Assembly: GCA_037954665.1 (NCBI GenBank)
Contig: JBBMOL010000140.1
Location: 992,001 to 1,056,000 of the forward strand
Direction of reading: 5' to 3'
Origin: Laguncularia racemosa
Lineage: Eukaryota; Streptophyta; Magnoliopsida; Myrtales; Combretaceae
DNA length: 64,000 bases
Shown here in pieces: positions 14,195 through 27,400 of the stretch (positions within the stretch are counted from its first letter, which is position 1; every line of letters begins with the position of its first letter). The position numbers and the translations under genes are program-made. The notes beneath the pieces are model-generated. The model was not told where the DNA came from. It saw only the letters and a list, made by a program, of their open reading frames with translations, and did not search any database.

Positions 14195-16300
14195 TTCTTT
14201 TTGTTGTTTTCTCTGCTGCATTTCGCAAAGGACACTGCTGGCTTGACCTGGAAATTGGAATAACATTAGGATGAGTTGAAATCCAAGCATTTAGTTTTGT
14301 CTTCTTTCCATCTCAGCACCAGATCAGCTCTATCATCCGTCATACTCCTTGCAGTTTTTGAAATATCGTACTAATAGGTGTAAACGAATCCGGTCGTGAT
14401 ATTATAGTTTGAATTTAAAATTTTGAGTGTGAAGTCGATTCATGATATCGTTTGACAAACTCAAGCCTTCAAGTAAGCCTCTTTAGGCTCCTTTTTATTC
14501 AAAAGAAAAACCTTTTCTTTCCCTAAGCTAAAATAACCTTAATCCCTATGTTCGATTTATACATAAATCAAAGGAAAGTTTAATTAGGCTATTATTAAAC
14601 ATAAGCTAAACTCAATAAAAACTCAAATTATACTCAACTCTAATTCAATAGAATCAAGAAAATATCAAGCTAATCTCCAATAGTTATGTGTCAGTTTGGT
14701 TCACTACACACTAGTGTGACTACATGCTTGAATTTCATATTTATATTTACTTCTTTCGGAAGATTTTAGTGATTCATTTTTCTTTTCTTTTCTTTTCCTT
14801 AGGTCATACTATGCTTAAGTTATGGTAGATAAATACAAACCATGATATATCGTCTAAAATAAAATATACAAAACACGATGTACGTTAAAAATAGAAGTTT
14901 TCATAGGAGTTAGAAATATTTCAAATTTTTACATTGTAATTTATTGAAATTTAGTCTCATTATCCGAAGTGGATAACATGATATATAAGAAAATATAAGT
15001 TTTCAAAATGAAGAAAATTTACAATTTACTAAAATTAATCTTCAACTATTTGTGAGACAAAAGGTATAATTTTACTAGAATTAGCATTCAATAATTTGTG
15101 AGATAAGTGGCATATTTTAAAAAAATTTAAAAGCAGTGATGCTGAAGTTTTAAAATTATGGATGATATTATGTATGGTAACTTCTTTAATGGGCTCAACT
15201 ATAAGACTCATGGTCATGGCTTAATAAACAAAGCCCATCAAATCGGACGCCAATGCAATGTTTCTTCAAGTTAGTCATCAAATTAATGGAATTTTTCTTT
15301 TTCTTTTTCATGTTATCTCGGATTAAGCTAGGATTTCAAACACCAACATGAATGACATTTGCAAATGAACTCGGTAAGCAAATATTATATTTCATATAAT
15401 TTTTTTTTGGGTTGTTTTCACTGTTTCATTTCGCTAAGCATAATATTTGGTTGACCTATAATAAAATCAGAATGAGATGAAATTATTGAATTTAGTTTGT
15501 ACTTTCCATCTCAGCACCAGATCAGCTTGATTAGTCATACTCTTTGTGGATTGTGGAATGTTGATTTTAATGGGTGTAAACGAGTACAATCTATGGTATA
15601 CTTTATATCTAAATTCTATCTTGCAATCAATTTACACATAAAGTCAATACAAGCTTGATTAGGTTTGCAACCTTGTCAAGCTTAATATCAGTAAAATTAA
15701 ACTAAATTTAATAAATTTAAACTCAAATTCAACTCAGTTGTAATCGGATTGAATCAAGTAAATATCGAGCATAAATCCAATGGTTACAAATAAGTTTAGT
15801 TTATTTCATGCAAGTTGGATTGCATGTTTGAATTTCATATTAATACTTACTTTTTGTGAAGGTTTTAGTGATTTATTCATTTTGCTTAGACTACTCTGCT
15901 TTGCACTTAGGTTACTCTAGATCGATACACATCTCAAATCTGTGTACCTAAAATGAAAGAGATCGGAAAGAGTTACCATTTTTTTTTTTCTGATTTTCCT
16001 TTTTAATTTGAAGGGAAGTGAATGAACCTTTTTTTATCCAGATACCAAAAATGAATCTCCTGCACTTTAATTAGATTGATATTATTATTTAAAGTAGCAT
16101 GGCTAAGCTTTTAAATTGGGCTTTTGCAAGTAATTATAAGGGCTGCAGTCGTCGTCATGGTGTTTCCGCTAGGCCCAAAGCGTTGGACCCAAATTACAGG
16201 ACTCATGGTCAAGGCCTAGTGAACAAAGCCTATCCAATCGGATTTTCCGCCAAGATAGTAATCAAATTTATGGAATTATTTCTTGAGTTCAAACCAAAGC
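14195..16300. repeat. Imperfect direct segmental duplication, about 1.0-1.2 kb offset
   Basis: The segment from about 14200 to 15310 is repeated at about 15405 to 16295. Shared landmarks are CTTTCCATCTCAGCACCAGA at about 14303 and 15502, GAATTTCATATTTATA/GAATTTCATATTAATA near 14730 and 15829, TTTTAGTGATT near 14765 and 15865, and GACTCATGGTCA near 15205 and 16200 followed by ACAAAGCCYATC. The offset falls from about 1200 to about 1000, so copy 1 has gained, or copy 2 lost, about 200 bases. Frames at 14003-14290 (-) and 16099-16389 (+) overlap it but are not recognisable and are not conserved as frames between the copies. Confidence 0.7.
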
Positions 16301-17338
16301 AGGGCCTCCAACAGATGAGCAATCCTCATAACGTTTGCATCAGCAGATCAAGAGAAAATGAAAAAGATCGGAGCAAAACGCTTGAATGAGCTCCCCACTT
16401 GCTTTTCTTTACATCTACATTATTGGGATAAAGGTAAATCATCAACCTGTATTTTTAAATTTGAACGATTAAATATTTTAATTTTTATTTTTTTGATAAT
16501 TTAGTGTCAATACTTAAAAAAGAAATTCATTTTAGTATCTCCATCGAATATATTTATTTTATAGCAAACATAATCTTGGTTGATGTGGCCTCCACATATT
16601 AATTTTTTTTTTTTACATGTAGGTTTATTGAAAGCTATCTAAATGAATTAAATGACTAAAATATTCCTACTATAACTGCAAAATCATTTCTCCCACACAA
16701 GTAAGATATTTAATCCATGTACACTTTTTCATCTTACCTCATTTATTTATCTTCAACATCCTATTTTATCTTTATGATTGTCTTCAACAAAATAGACTAA
16801 TTTTATGAGAATCTTATTCTCCTCTGAATGTGTAAAGCAAGAAGATTGTGGATGAGATTTAATCAGACCAATGAAGATTAAAGAAACAAACCGATGCGTT
16901 GTTGAGGACAGTAATGGAGAAGAAATAGAATTTGAAGACAAATAAATGAGGTCGGTGAAAAAGTACATAGAGATTAAATTTCTTAGTGATTTTGTTGTTA
17001 TATTTAGAGTATGTTAATCATTTGATTCATTCAAACAACTTCCAATAAACTTATGTGTGAAAAAAATGACATGAGGATGGCCATGTTAGTGAAGATAACG
17101 TTTGTTTTAATATATATTTGACAAAGACATTAAAACAATTTTCTTTTCAAAGCATTAATACTAAATTACAAAAAATGAAAGTTAAAACATTTGATCGCTG
17201 AAATTTAAAAGTATAAACACTTTATTTGCATTTATCCATTTACATTACTTATGTTGAGATTATTTTTTAGGTGTAAGTTATTCATGGAGAAGAAGATAAA
17301 TGCTAGAATATTATTTGTCAACTATTGGTAAACCCAAA
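16301..17338. other. AT-rich intergenic DNA, nothing recognised
   Basis: No coding frame, RNA gene or structured repeat could be supported on either strand. Confidence 0.5.
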
Positions 17339-18793
17339 GTTGTCAAAATCGTAATTTTACGTAGAATCAGAACGTAAAAACGTAAGTTTCTACAACCTAT
17401 GGATAATAACTATTACTTATAATAGTTACTAAAACATATAATAGATAAAAGAAATAAGAAAATTCATTATTTATTTTAGTCATAAATTACAAATTTGCAA
17501 TAAAAGTCATAATATAAATAATCAAGCATAAGTTGTATAATATAAATATTTTATTTCTAAAATAATAAATTTTGTATAAAGTGAGTTTTACTTAGTTATA
17601 TATACAAAAACTAAAAGATAATAGATAAAATTTAAAAATCAATTGTGATTTTAAGAAATTGCAAATAAATAAAAGTTGATAACGAAGATATACCGTTAGA
17701 AATGAGTAATATAAAAAAAAATGACAAACAACTACTAACCAAAAGTAAATAATAAAAAGGTATTATAACAAGAAAAGCTTTCAAAATTATATATTATTGC
17801 GTAAATTTTTGTACTATTCGTGATTATTAATTCAAAATATATTTACTTAACAATATATATTTAAAAGTATTATAACTATGGGATATTGAAAATATATAAA
17901 TATAAATACATTTATACCTTTCCTATAAAATTAAAAATCTAAAAAATTCATATAAAGTTAAAGTTATCTATCCTTTATTTTATTTATTATTACAAAAATA
18001 TTAATTAAAATAAGAAAAGTTGTAGCAATCAAACATGAGTGCTTAACATAAACATGATCACAAATAAGAATAAGAAGATCGATAATCGACAAACACAAAC
18101 ACGAAGACTTCAATGCAACACAACACACCGACAAGCGACAAGTGATGACCGACGAACATATTGGGGTGTGGCTTATACTCTTCTACGATAGGAAAGCACA
18201 TGGGTTCTGCTCCACTTTGAGCAGACGGAGGTCCGGGGAAGCTGCCCTAACGAGGATCTCAAGGGGACAGTATCCCCTAGACACTAGAGAGCTTTAGCAA
18301 TTAAGCCCATATTTATTTATTAAAAGTTTGGGCTTTGACCCATGAATAGCTATTACTATATATTCTCTTTTTTCACTTGTAATTGCATGATAAAAATGAG
18401 AGAGTGAGGTGCAAATTATAGTGAAATCCTCTATTGAACATAATCCTAATTAACAGGTGAACCAGAATAAAATTTTGTGTCTTTGTTTTTTGAATGAAAG
18501 TTATAGTTTACAAATTTACTTTAATTTTGGGCTAAGCTAGGCTTCTTTAGGCTGCATGTCTTCAACTAAGCCGAGCTATTTCCTCTTCATTCTTTTTGCT
18601 AATGGAAAATAAGACCTTGTAATAAAAACGTAAAAACACTAATAGACTCGTGATTTTACTAATTCCATGTGTAGAATCGCGATTCTATTATGATTTTACC
18701 TCAAAAACGTTTTTATATGCGGGTTGACTAAGAATGTGCTTACTAACTCGTAAAATCATAGAAACGTGCGGGTTAACTCGTGATTTTCACAAC
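17339..18793. mobile_element. Decayed DNA-transposon-like element with short inverted ends
   Basis: The left end reads GTTGTCAAAATCGTAATTTTAC. The reverse complement of the right end reads GTTGTGAAAATCACGAG, so the outer 12 or so bases match with one difference. Further pairs such as CGTAAAAACG and GATTTTAC recur towards both ends. There is no transposase frame inside. I see no clear target-site duplication. The LTR-like segment at about 18050-18500 appears to be inserted in it. Confidence 0.4.
18050..18500 (+). mobile_element. Possible LTR fragment of a retrotransposon
   Basis: This island is less AT-rich than its surroundings and has the look of a plant LTR: a GC-richer block (GGTCCGGGGAAGCTGCCC at about 18231), then a TATATATTC element at about 18357, then ATGAGAGAGTGAG and a terminal-type stretch (GTGAACCAGAATAAAATTTT at about 18458). 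I could not find paired TG/CA ends, a primer-binding site or a second LTR, so the call rests on resemblance only. Confidence 0.3.
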
Positions 18794-18931
18794 ATTAGGT
18801 GAATCCATATAATTAAGTGTACTTGCTAAAAATAAATAGTGTCTTCAAGTAAACTTAACATAAATAAACAAAAAGAAAAGAAAAGATAGGATGGTAATTG
18901 ATATATATATACACATGCATTTATTATTATA

Positions 18932-19155
18932 ATTGTTAAAATCATAAGTTAATTGTATGATTTCATGAATTTGTGATTTTATAAGTCTTTTTTTAATTAA
19001 AATATATACAAAATATTTAAGTATAAACTTTTAATAGAATTATGAATATATATGTATAATTTTATAATTTTACCAATTTTATATACTTTTCACCTTAATA
19101 TAATTTTACTAATTCTATACGATTTAATTATAAATAAAATCATAGATTTAACAAC
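18932..19155. mobile_element. MITE-like 224-bp inverted-end element
   Basis: The left end ATTGTTAAAATCATAAG pairs with the reverse complement of the right end (GTTGTTAAATCTATGATTTT). The interior repeats GATTTTATAA-type motifs. The ends resemble those of the larger element at 17339-18793, so it may be an internally deleted relative. No target-site duplication is evident. Confidence 0.3.
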
Positions 19156-20228
19156 TATGTTTGTCAACATTTTTATAAATAGAAAAACCAGAGCTACTTA
19201 TGGCTTCATTTCCTAAAATTTATGGCTTTCATCTATTATATTAAGCATTTAATATAAAACAGTTTTGTATTTAGATAAATGTATTTTTAGGTGGTTATAA
19301 AATGCATGTATTCGTATTTCCTTGACAGTGAAACTATGTTTTTGTAAGCAATTCCATATGTAATTGATTTATTTAATTATTAACTATTTTTTTAGCACTT
19401 GTAAGGTATGTGCAGTGTTTACCAATACTTAAGATAAATCCATCGAGGTATGAGATGTCAATAACTTTATGGACTAGTGGCATAAATACTCATTAACCAA
19501 TGTGATGAACTAAATTCGAATATCTCATCTTTTATTATATTTTTTGTCATGTTTAATTTATTAATTGGGAAAAGGGGATTATTGTCCTTCCATTGGATTT
19601 CATGTAATTATGTTTAAGTCTTTATTTATTTATTTATTTCGTTTTTCACATTTTATACATCTATATTTTTATTATTTGCCATTATTAGTTAACAAGCATA
19701 TGTTAGCTTTTGATTTATACATAATAATTAATAAAATAATAAATATTAGTAAATATATTTAAACAATATAATATGATTTGGAAAAAAGAAAATGATAGAA
19801 AAAAGCACCCCAAAGTCATGGATTTTTGCTATAATTTCTTTGTTTAATAAACAATTGCATTTGGTCTTGACAAATGGAGGAGTTTCTTTTTCATTTGCCT
19901 TGATTTGGGCAAAAAGATTTATTATATATAAAATAATAAATAAATACTAATAAAATTTAAACGCCTAAAATTAAAAATGAAAATGATTTCCGACAACCTT
20001 TCCATCCCCTTCACAGAAACGCAATCCATCAAAAGAATTTTTCAGCCCAACCCAACCAACCCAACATCCCGTCGAGTGTTTGAACCGAAGCCACAATCGG
20101 ACCGGTCTACAACACCAATTTAATTTTCGTTCATTTCGGAAATTGAACCGGAACCCAACTCATCTCTCTCCCCCGTCCGAGTTCTCTCACTTCCGTCAAG
20201 CTACATTTCAAAAATCAAAACCCTTTTT
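19156..20228. other. Intergenic region upstream of NUP133
   Basis: A SINE-like piece may lie at about 19460-19560 (GGACTAGTGGCATAAATACTC, with a B-box-like AAATTCGAATATCTC). From about 19990 the composition becomes richer in C, as expected for a plant promoter and 5' UTR; CCAACCCAACCAACCCAAC lies at about 20045. Confidence 0.4.
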
Positions 20229-20237
20229 AAACCCTAA
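20229..20237 (+). promoter_or_regulatory. telo-box (AAACCCTAA) in the NUP133 5' leader
   Basis: An exact AAACCCTAA lies 98 bases before the chosen ATG and is followed by a CT-rich leader and a GT microsatellite. telo-boxes are common near the transcription start of plant housekeeping and translation-related genes. That this one is functional is inference. Confidence 0.5.
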
Positions 20238-20334
20238 CTATTTCCCTCCTCCTCTGTGTGTGTGTGTTTGTTTGTGTGGGGTAAGACAGCACAAGAGTTC
20301 ACTCAAATCCAGAGATTCGCATAGTAAGCGAAAA

Positions 20335-23300
20335 ATGTTCTCTCCGGGAGTTGGAACAGGAAGAGGAAGAAAGAGACCGAATCGGACCTTACTCAATAAA
20401 ACCGAGACCGTAACCGGTTCACCATCTCCCATCACTCCACTCTCCGAAAGCCGAATAATACCGGACCGTCCATCCACCGGAACTCCTGCTCCTTGGGCTC
20501 CTCGCTTATCCGTCCTTGCTAGGTACACTAACGGATCACTCTTCGTTCTCTCTCTATTCATATACTCGGATCAAGTACTTTCTTATCGCACAATGCACCT
20601 AGGGTTTGGAAAATAGTTTTCAGCGAAGGAAGAAGCTATTTTCTTCCAATAAATTAAGGTGTGAGAGATCATTTTGAGTACGTTTCGGATATAAATTTTC
20701 AATTAGCCTTGGAGTCAGTGGTAGTTAGATTAGAGGCCATGGTGATTGCCGGTGATGGTGTTTATACATGTAATTGTTTTGAAGAAATAGGAGAGAATGT
20801 AGTGAGAGTGAGAGAAAAGTGAGGGGAATGAGATATGGGAGAGTTGAATTTGAGTGTGTAATCAGAACGTTTTTAGAATGCTGTGTTGTGTTTATCTTGT
20901 AATTCATTTTTGAGGAAGTATAGAGTGGAGAATACAGTAAGAGAGAGAACAGAATGGGAAATGAGATATGGGAGAGTTGAATCTTGAATGTGTTTAACTG
21001 ATTATCTGTTAACTTGATGCTGGGCCTATCTTGTTATGTGTCATAGTTAATTTATGGATTGCAGTTGCATCACCTACTTGCTGAAAATTTAACTGCTGAT
21101 TTAACTGAGAAGCAGTTAATTTAACTGCTGGGCCTATCAGTTAACTGCTGATTATCTGTCATAGTTAATTTGACTGCTGATTTATTATTGATTCTTTTTG
21201 TAACATCCAAAAATTTGGTAGAGTAGAATATGGAGTGGAATGGATGGTGCTATTGGCTGTGTATACCTTTTGAGGGAGAAAAAACGTATATTTTTGGCTG
21301 TTTTCAAGTGTTTAGTTTGATCTAGTGCTTATAGTGGTTAATAATTTGAAGTGGTTATGCTGACTAGAAACAGTTTGTAAGAGGACGTGGTGGTGTGTGG
21401 TGGGAAGTGGCCATGGTGGGAATAAATATCTGTAGTAGAATTGATTTCGTGTTTTTCAAACAAAAATATTTTTCCCTTTCTATAGTAGACATCTCATTTT
21501 AATATTCATCATTTCTTTTATATATTTTATGAAGCTGAGCCTTGGGATAATTGGTTAAGTTTCTCCCAACTGAAAGGTCACAAGCTCGAGTCTCGGAAGA
21601 GGACTTTTGTAAGCTTTGAGGGTAGGGTTGCATAATTATTTGACTTTCCTCCCCCATTCACCTACCTGTCTGGGGAAGCTATTCACCTCACCAGAGTACA
21701 CACTTTTACTTTAACGTATTGCAATTATCTACATCCTGAAGCATTCTGTGTGAATAGATGCACCCTAACATTTGTTCCATACAGTCAAAAAACAATTTCC
21801 AGCAGTCACTATTATCAGAAAGAAATAGTCTGACTGAAAAGTATCTTATAGAAAACGAGTATATGATGCTCAGTTGGAGTTAATTTTCCAAATTCTGCAT
21901 AATTGAGCCACAGCAGATATTATGAAGTCTGAAATGAATTGAAAATTGAAATCCTAGGTTCAATTATGATATTCAAGCAATGGATTCATTGTCTTCCTAC
22001 TTTGTTAAGAAACTCATCTCTCTCTCTCTCTCTCTCTCATCGGCTTTGTTTTCTCTCTGGATGGCATAATTCGTCTCGGTAATAAGAATTTTCATAATTA
22101 ACTCAGAAATCCTGCTGTGAATCAAAGCGACAAAGTTGCTGGATCTGATCCTACTAAACCTGTCTTTGTTGGAGAGTTTCCTGATGTGGTTCGTGATGAA
22201 CAAGCAAGTTTGCTCCAGAAACGAAGTTCTGGTTGGTATTAGCCTCTATTAGTAAAACCATTCCTAATATGAAAATGAAAACACATGCCCTGTTAGTACT
22301 TGTTAAGAGGCAGGCCAAACAAAGGGCTTTTCACCTTTCTATGCTATTGCATTTTCGTGACATGTAATCAATGTTTGAAATCTGAAAAGTTCCTTTTTTT
22401 CGCCTCTTAACAACTGCCTCAAGGCTACTTCAGGAAACCTGAGATAGGATGTGGCACTTGTTAATGGAATCCTTTTCTAATATCATGTTGTGTGAAGTAA
22501 TTTTTTATGGATAACCACACTAGCTATCTTGTCATCTGCAGCAGGTGATTCTTTTGTATTTGGTGGAATGGATAGGGAAAGCTCCCTTTCTTGGATTATC
22601 AGTGGGGACAAGGTCTTTATCTGGAGCTATCTGTCTCCAGCTGTCTCAAAAAACTGCATTGTTCTCAGGATTCCTTCAGAATCAACTGAAATTGGATATA
22701 ATAGGGAAAACTTATCTCATGGCAACAGCTGGTTAGTCTGTCTTGTGAACTGGGAAGGTGCTAATCAAAGGAAAAGCAAATCTGGAAAACATTTCACATC
22801 TGCAGGGATTGTCATATGCAATAAAAGAACTCGTGCAGTCTTTTATTGGCCTGATATATACTCGGAAAAGGAAGCTGAACCGGTTCGTAGTATTGCTTCA
22901 TCCAGTGAAGTGGATGTGTTCACTTCACCACCAGATGGAAAGGTGACACCAAACAGTCGGCGAGAGCACAAGCGTGGAAGTGGTTTCATTGACTCAAATG
23001 CTTTTAATTCTTTGATAGTTTGTCCAATCACCAATGAAGGGAGGCAATGTGTTGCTCTTGCTTGCAGTTCTGGTGGCGAGCTTTGGCAATTTCAATGCTG
23101 TCCCAAATTTATAATTCGGAGCATGATATCCAAGAATATACACAGTTCTTTCTCCTCAGACCACAATATTGGCCATTTTGTGGGGAATAGGGGATACCCA
23201 AGGTCTCTTGTTTGGCGGTACTCTTATCCCTCTTCAATGGAAAATGCTAGAGAGTTCTTCTTGCTGACAGATCATGAGATACAATGTTTCACTGTTGGAC

Positions 23301-24442
23301 TTTCTTCTGGTTTTTCAGTGTCAAAGCTCTGGGCTCATGAAATCATTGGTAGTGATGGTGATCAGGGCATTAAAAAAGATCTGGCTGGTCAGAAGCACAT
23401 ATGGCCATTGGATGCTCAAGTAGATGATAGAGGAAAAGAGATCACTGTTCTTGTTGCAATCTTTTGCAAGGACAGGGTCAGTGGTTCCAGCTACACGCAG
23501 TATTCTCTTCTTACCATGCAATATAAGTCCAGGCAAAGTGTTTCCTCTGAAGGTGAGGAGTCCAACTCCAAGAACAATCGAGTTTTGGAGAAAAAGTTTC
23601 CCCTTCAAGTAATTATTCCAAAAGCCAGAGTTGAAGAGGAGGACTTCTTATTTTCTATGAGACTGCGGATTGGGGGAAAGCCTTCTGGATCTGCCGTCAT
23701 ACTTTCTGGTGATGGAACAGCTACGGTCTCTCACTACCGTGGAAATGCAACTAAGCTTTATCAATTTGATTTACCTTATGATGCTGGTAAAGTTCTGGAT
23801 GCTTCGGTTCTTCCAACTACAGAGGACAATGAGGAAGGTGCATGGGTTGTCTTGACTGAGAAAGCAGGAATATGGGCAATACCTCAAAAGGCTGTTGTTC
23901 TTGGAGGAGTTGAACCCCCAGAGCGAAGTTTGTCGCGCAAAGGTAGCTCAAATGGAGGATCAACACAAGAAGAGAGAAGAAACCTTACATTTGGCAATGT
24001 TGCTCCTAGAAGAGCTAGTTCTGAAGCTCTGGAGTCTGGGGATAGGCAAAGAGCATCCATGACTAGAATTGCTCGGCGAGCTGCTCAGGATGAAGAATCA
24101 GAAGCTTTGCTTGGCCATTTATTCCACGATTTCCTGCTATCTGGGCAGGTCGATGATTCATTTGAGAAACTTAAAAATGCAGATGCTTTTGCAAGGGAAG
24201 GGGAGATGAATGTTTTTGTGCGTATGAGCAAGTCCATTGTTGACACTTTAGCTAAACACTGGACAACAACCAGGGGTGCTGAGATTGTCGCTATGGCTGT
24301 GGTGTCCACCCAACTTGCTGAGAAGCACCAGAAGCATCAGAAGTTTCTCCAGTTTCTTGCTTTATCCAAGTGCCATGATGAATTATCTTCTAGCCAGAGT
24401 ATGAACCACTATCTTTTTGCCGTGTCTTTGTTTTTCCTTTGT

Positions 24443-24476
<34 letters not shown>

Positions 24477-27400
24477 TTCCAATAGCTATCTGATTCCTGT
24501 TCTGCAATATCCATTCAATGTCATGATCCTTTCTTGTCATGGCAGCAAATTCTTTTGTAATCCTTGTCCTACTCATTTGCAGGCAATAGGCTACGATGTC
24601 AGAATTACTTTTCATTAAATTTCTCAGTTGTAAGTTCACAGAATTTTGTGACTTCTGAAGTCATGGGTAAATGATAATTGTAAGGGGAAATTGCAAATAA
24701 CCCCTTAAACTTTAATAAATTGGCAGACATAAAAAACACTAGCTTTTTCTAATTAAAAAGACATACTAAGTTCAAAACATTGAGGGTGTTAAATGCACAT
24801 TTTAATAAGTACCATCTTTAATCAGCCTTAGGTCCTTTTCATTACCCCTAAAATCTTCTTCTTTTTTTTTTTTCCTTTTCTTTAGTGTGGTTGGAATCAG
24901 TACTGAAGGCATCTTTCATGTTTTGCAAATCCTCTTTCCCATGGCTATTGCTGTTAAAGCTGGAGAGTAATCTATCTCAAATGTCATGACTTTCTTCACT
25001 GTTCCCTACATATCTCATATCTAAATGAAAATTTTCATGTAACTATAAATTCCGTGAAGACTGTATGACATCTTTAAGAATTGATGAAATTTGGAACATT
25101 ATAAAGTGTAATGGTTTAACATTATCAATATAGCCTACAGCAAAGCTGGAATGCTGTTCTAGCTGTTGTCTTTGATCCATAAGTATGGCTGTCTTTTGGC
25201 AGGGAGTGCTCTGCTATCTATTATGGAACATGGTGAAAAGCTAGCTGGCATGATAAAGCTTAGAGAGCTCCACAACTTGATTAGCCAGAACCGTGCTGAT
25301 GGAGAAGGAACCCAACGTAACAGTTCAGAGATTGAAACTTCGGGTGCTCTTTGGGATCTGATTCAGTTGGTTGGTGAGAGGACTCGTCGAAATACTGTTC
25401 TGCTGATGGACAGGGATAATGCTGAAGTATTCTATAGTAAGGTTTCTGAGCTTGAAGAAATATTTTATTGCATAGAGAAGCAACTAGACTATTTTATTAG
25501 CTCCGAGCAGCCTTTTGGAGTTCAGATGCACAGAGCTTTTGAGCTCTCAAATGCTTGTGTCACCATAATCCAAACTGCTGTACACTACAGAAATGAGCAT
25601 CATCTATGGTACCCATCACCTGAATGCTTGACTCCATGGCACTGTCAGCCTGTGGTTCGTAATGGATTGTGGAGTGTTGCTTCATTATTGCTTCAGATGT
25701 CAAATGATGCTGCAGGAGTCAATATGTCTGCAAAGTCGGAGATCTATACTCAGCTGAAGGTGCTGACTGAAGTTTTGCTTGAGGCTTATACTGGTGCTAT
25801 CATTGCAAAAGTTGAGCGTGAAGAAGAAGAAAAAGGACTCTTGGAGGAATTTTGGAACAGGAGGGATATACTACTTGACTCACTATACATGCGAATGAAA
25901 GATTTGATTAACTCCTTACAGCAGGTGAATAATCTTTTGTGGCATGCTCTTCTTTTTTCTTGATATATATACACAAAAACATTTGAGCTTAATCCCATTG
26001 GATGGGGTTGGCTATACTCACACATGGATGGAAGAGAGTGAGTGTGTGTGTAACATAATTCAATTGTAGATCTGAAGGCATCTACATCTTCTTATTGTCT
26101 TTTATCTTTTATAGGATTCAAATGGAGCCAGTGAAGAGCAACATAAGGAAATCTTTAGAGACCTATACGCAAATTTGCTTGCTATTGCCAAACAAAACGA
26201 GGGTTATAGAACTCTATGGAACATTTTTTGTGATCTCAATGATCCTGTGCTTCTCAGGAGTCTTATGGTATGGATTTGAATGTTTATATGTATGATGTCA
26301 ATTTTGAATTACTGAATTTCCCCATAATATTGCATGGCAATTTCATTACTCGAATGGCTTGTGCCTGTTGACTACATGGGATTATGGCAGCAAAGAAAAG
26401 TTAATGTCTCATTGCTAAAGGGTTTAGTATTGCATACTAAGAGGCTAAGTATCTCACTTTTTAGTTTTTGAAAGATGTTATGACTATTGATCACCTTGCA
26501 AAGATGTTCAATTTACAATTACTTTGTCTTGGCTGTTATTTCATTCCTGTGAGAAAAGTAACCGCCAAAAGGCAACTTGCATTCATTTTTTAGCACAGGT
26601 TTTGTATGTCAGCTGTTTTCTTCTTACAGTGTGTTGTTTTCAAGAGATCAATTAAAATCTAGTGAGCTTACTTTGCTAGTTCTAGGTGATGCATTCTAAC
26701 TCTAGAGATTGCAGGCCTATGAGCAAATGCATGATTGCAGCCATACTTGAACTTTCCTTACTCTTAGCTGTTATTTCAGTCCTGTGAGAAAATTAACCCC
26801 CAAACATGACTCATATTCATTATTAAGCTTAGATTTTCTATAATCTCTTTCTTTTGTGTGTTGTTTCCAAGAGATCAATTAAAATCTAGCGAGCTTACCA
26901 TGCTAGTTCTAGGTGATGCATTTGAACTCCAAAGATTGCATGCCTGTAAGCAAATGCATGTTTGCAGCCAATCATGAGCATTCTTTACTGTTTACACGAA
27001 CTTATAGTTGAAATTGGTAGCTGATCGATAACCTTTGATCTTTTGCTGTGGCCAGTGGTCATTGGTATTGGAAGTGGTATTTCCCTGCAGTTGTATCTCT
27101 GCAAATGCCTTTCCAGATGTACTATCTTGATGAGATTCTGGAATCACTCATGGCTGATAATTAATTTTATTAAACTATTTTCCTCAAATGGCATCATTTT
27201 CTTTATTTTATTTTATTTTTACCGCATCAGTCTTACGGAAGTACCTTTTTTTCTTTCACGGACAGCAATGGCATCTAAAGAGTACATCTTGGCATCTGTC
27301 ACATAAGCCTTTTCCCTTACTTGTGATGATTATTTTGCAGAAAGAGAGCATGGGACCAAAAGGAGGGTTCAGTTACTTTGTTTTCCAACAACTGTATGAA

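Noticed and set aside
16099..16389. 96-codon frame on +
   Set aside because: It lies in the segmental duplication, is not kept open in the other copy and matches no family I recognise.
20238..20561. 107-codon antisense frame over NUP133 exon 1
   Set aside because: It overlaps the true first exon and its leader, with no homology or promoter of its own.
24399..24493. Continuation of the NUP133 exon 3 frame to a stop at 24493
   Set aside because: It runs through a GT donor at 24399 into a TA microsatellite, and plant NUP133 continues with exon 4, which joins in frame.
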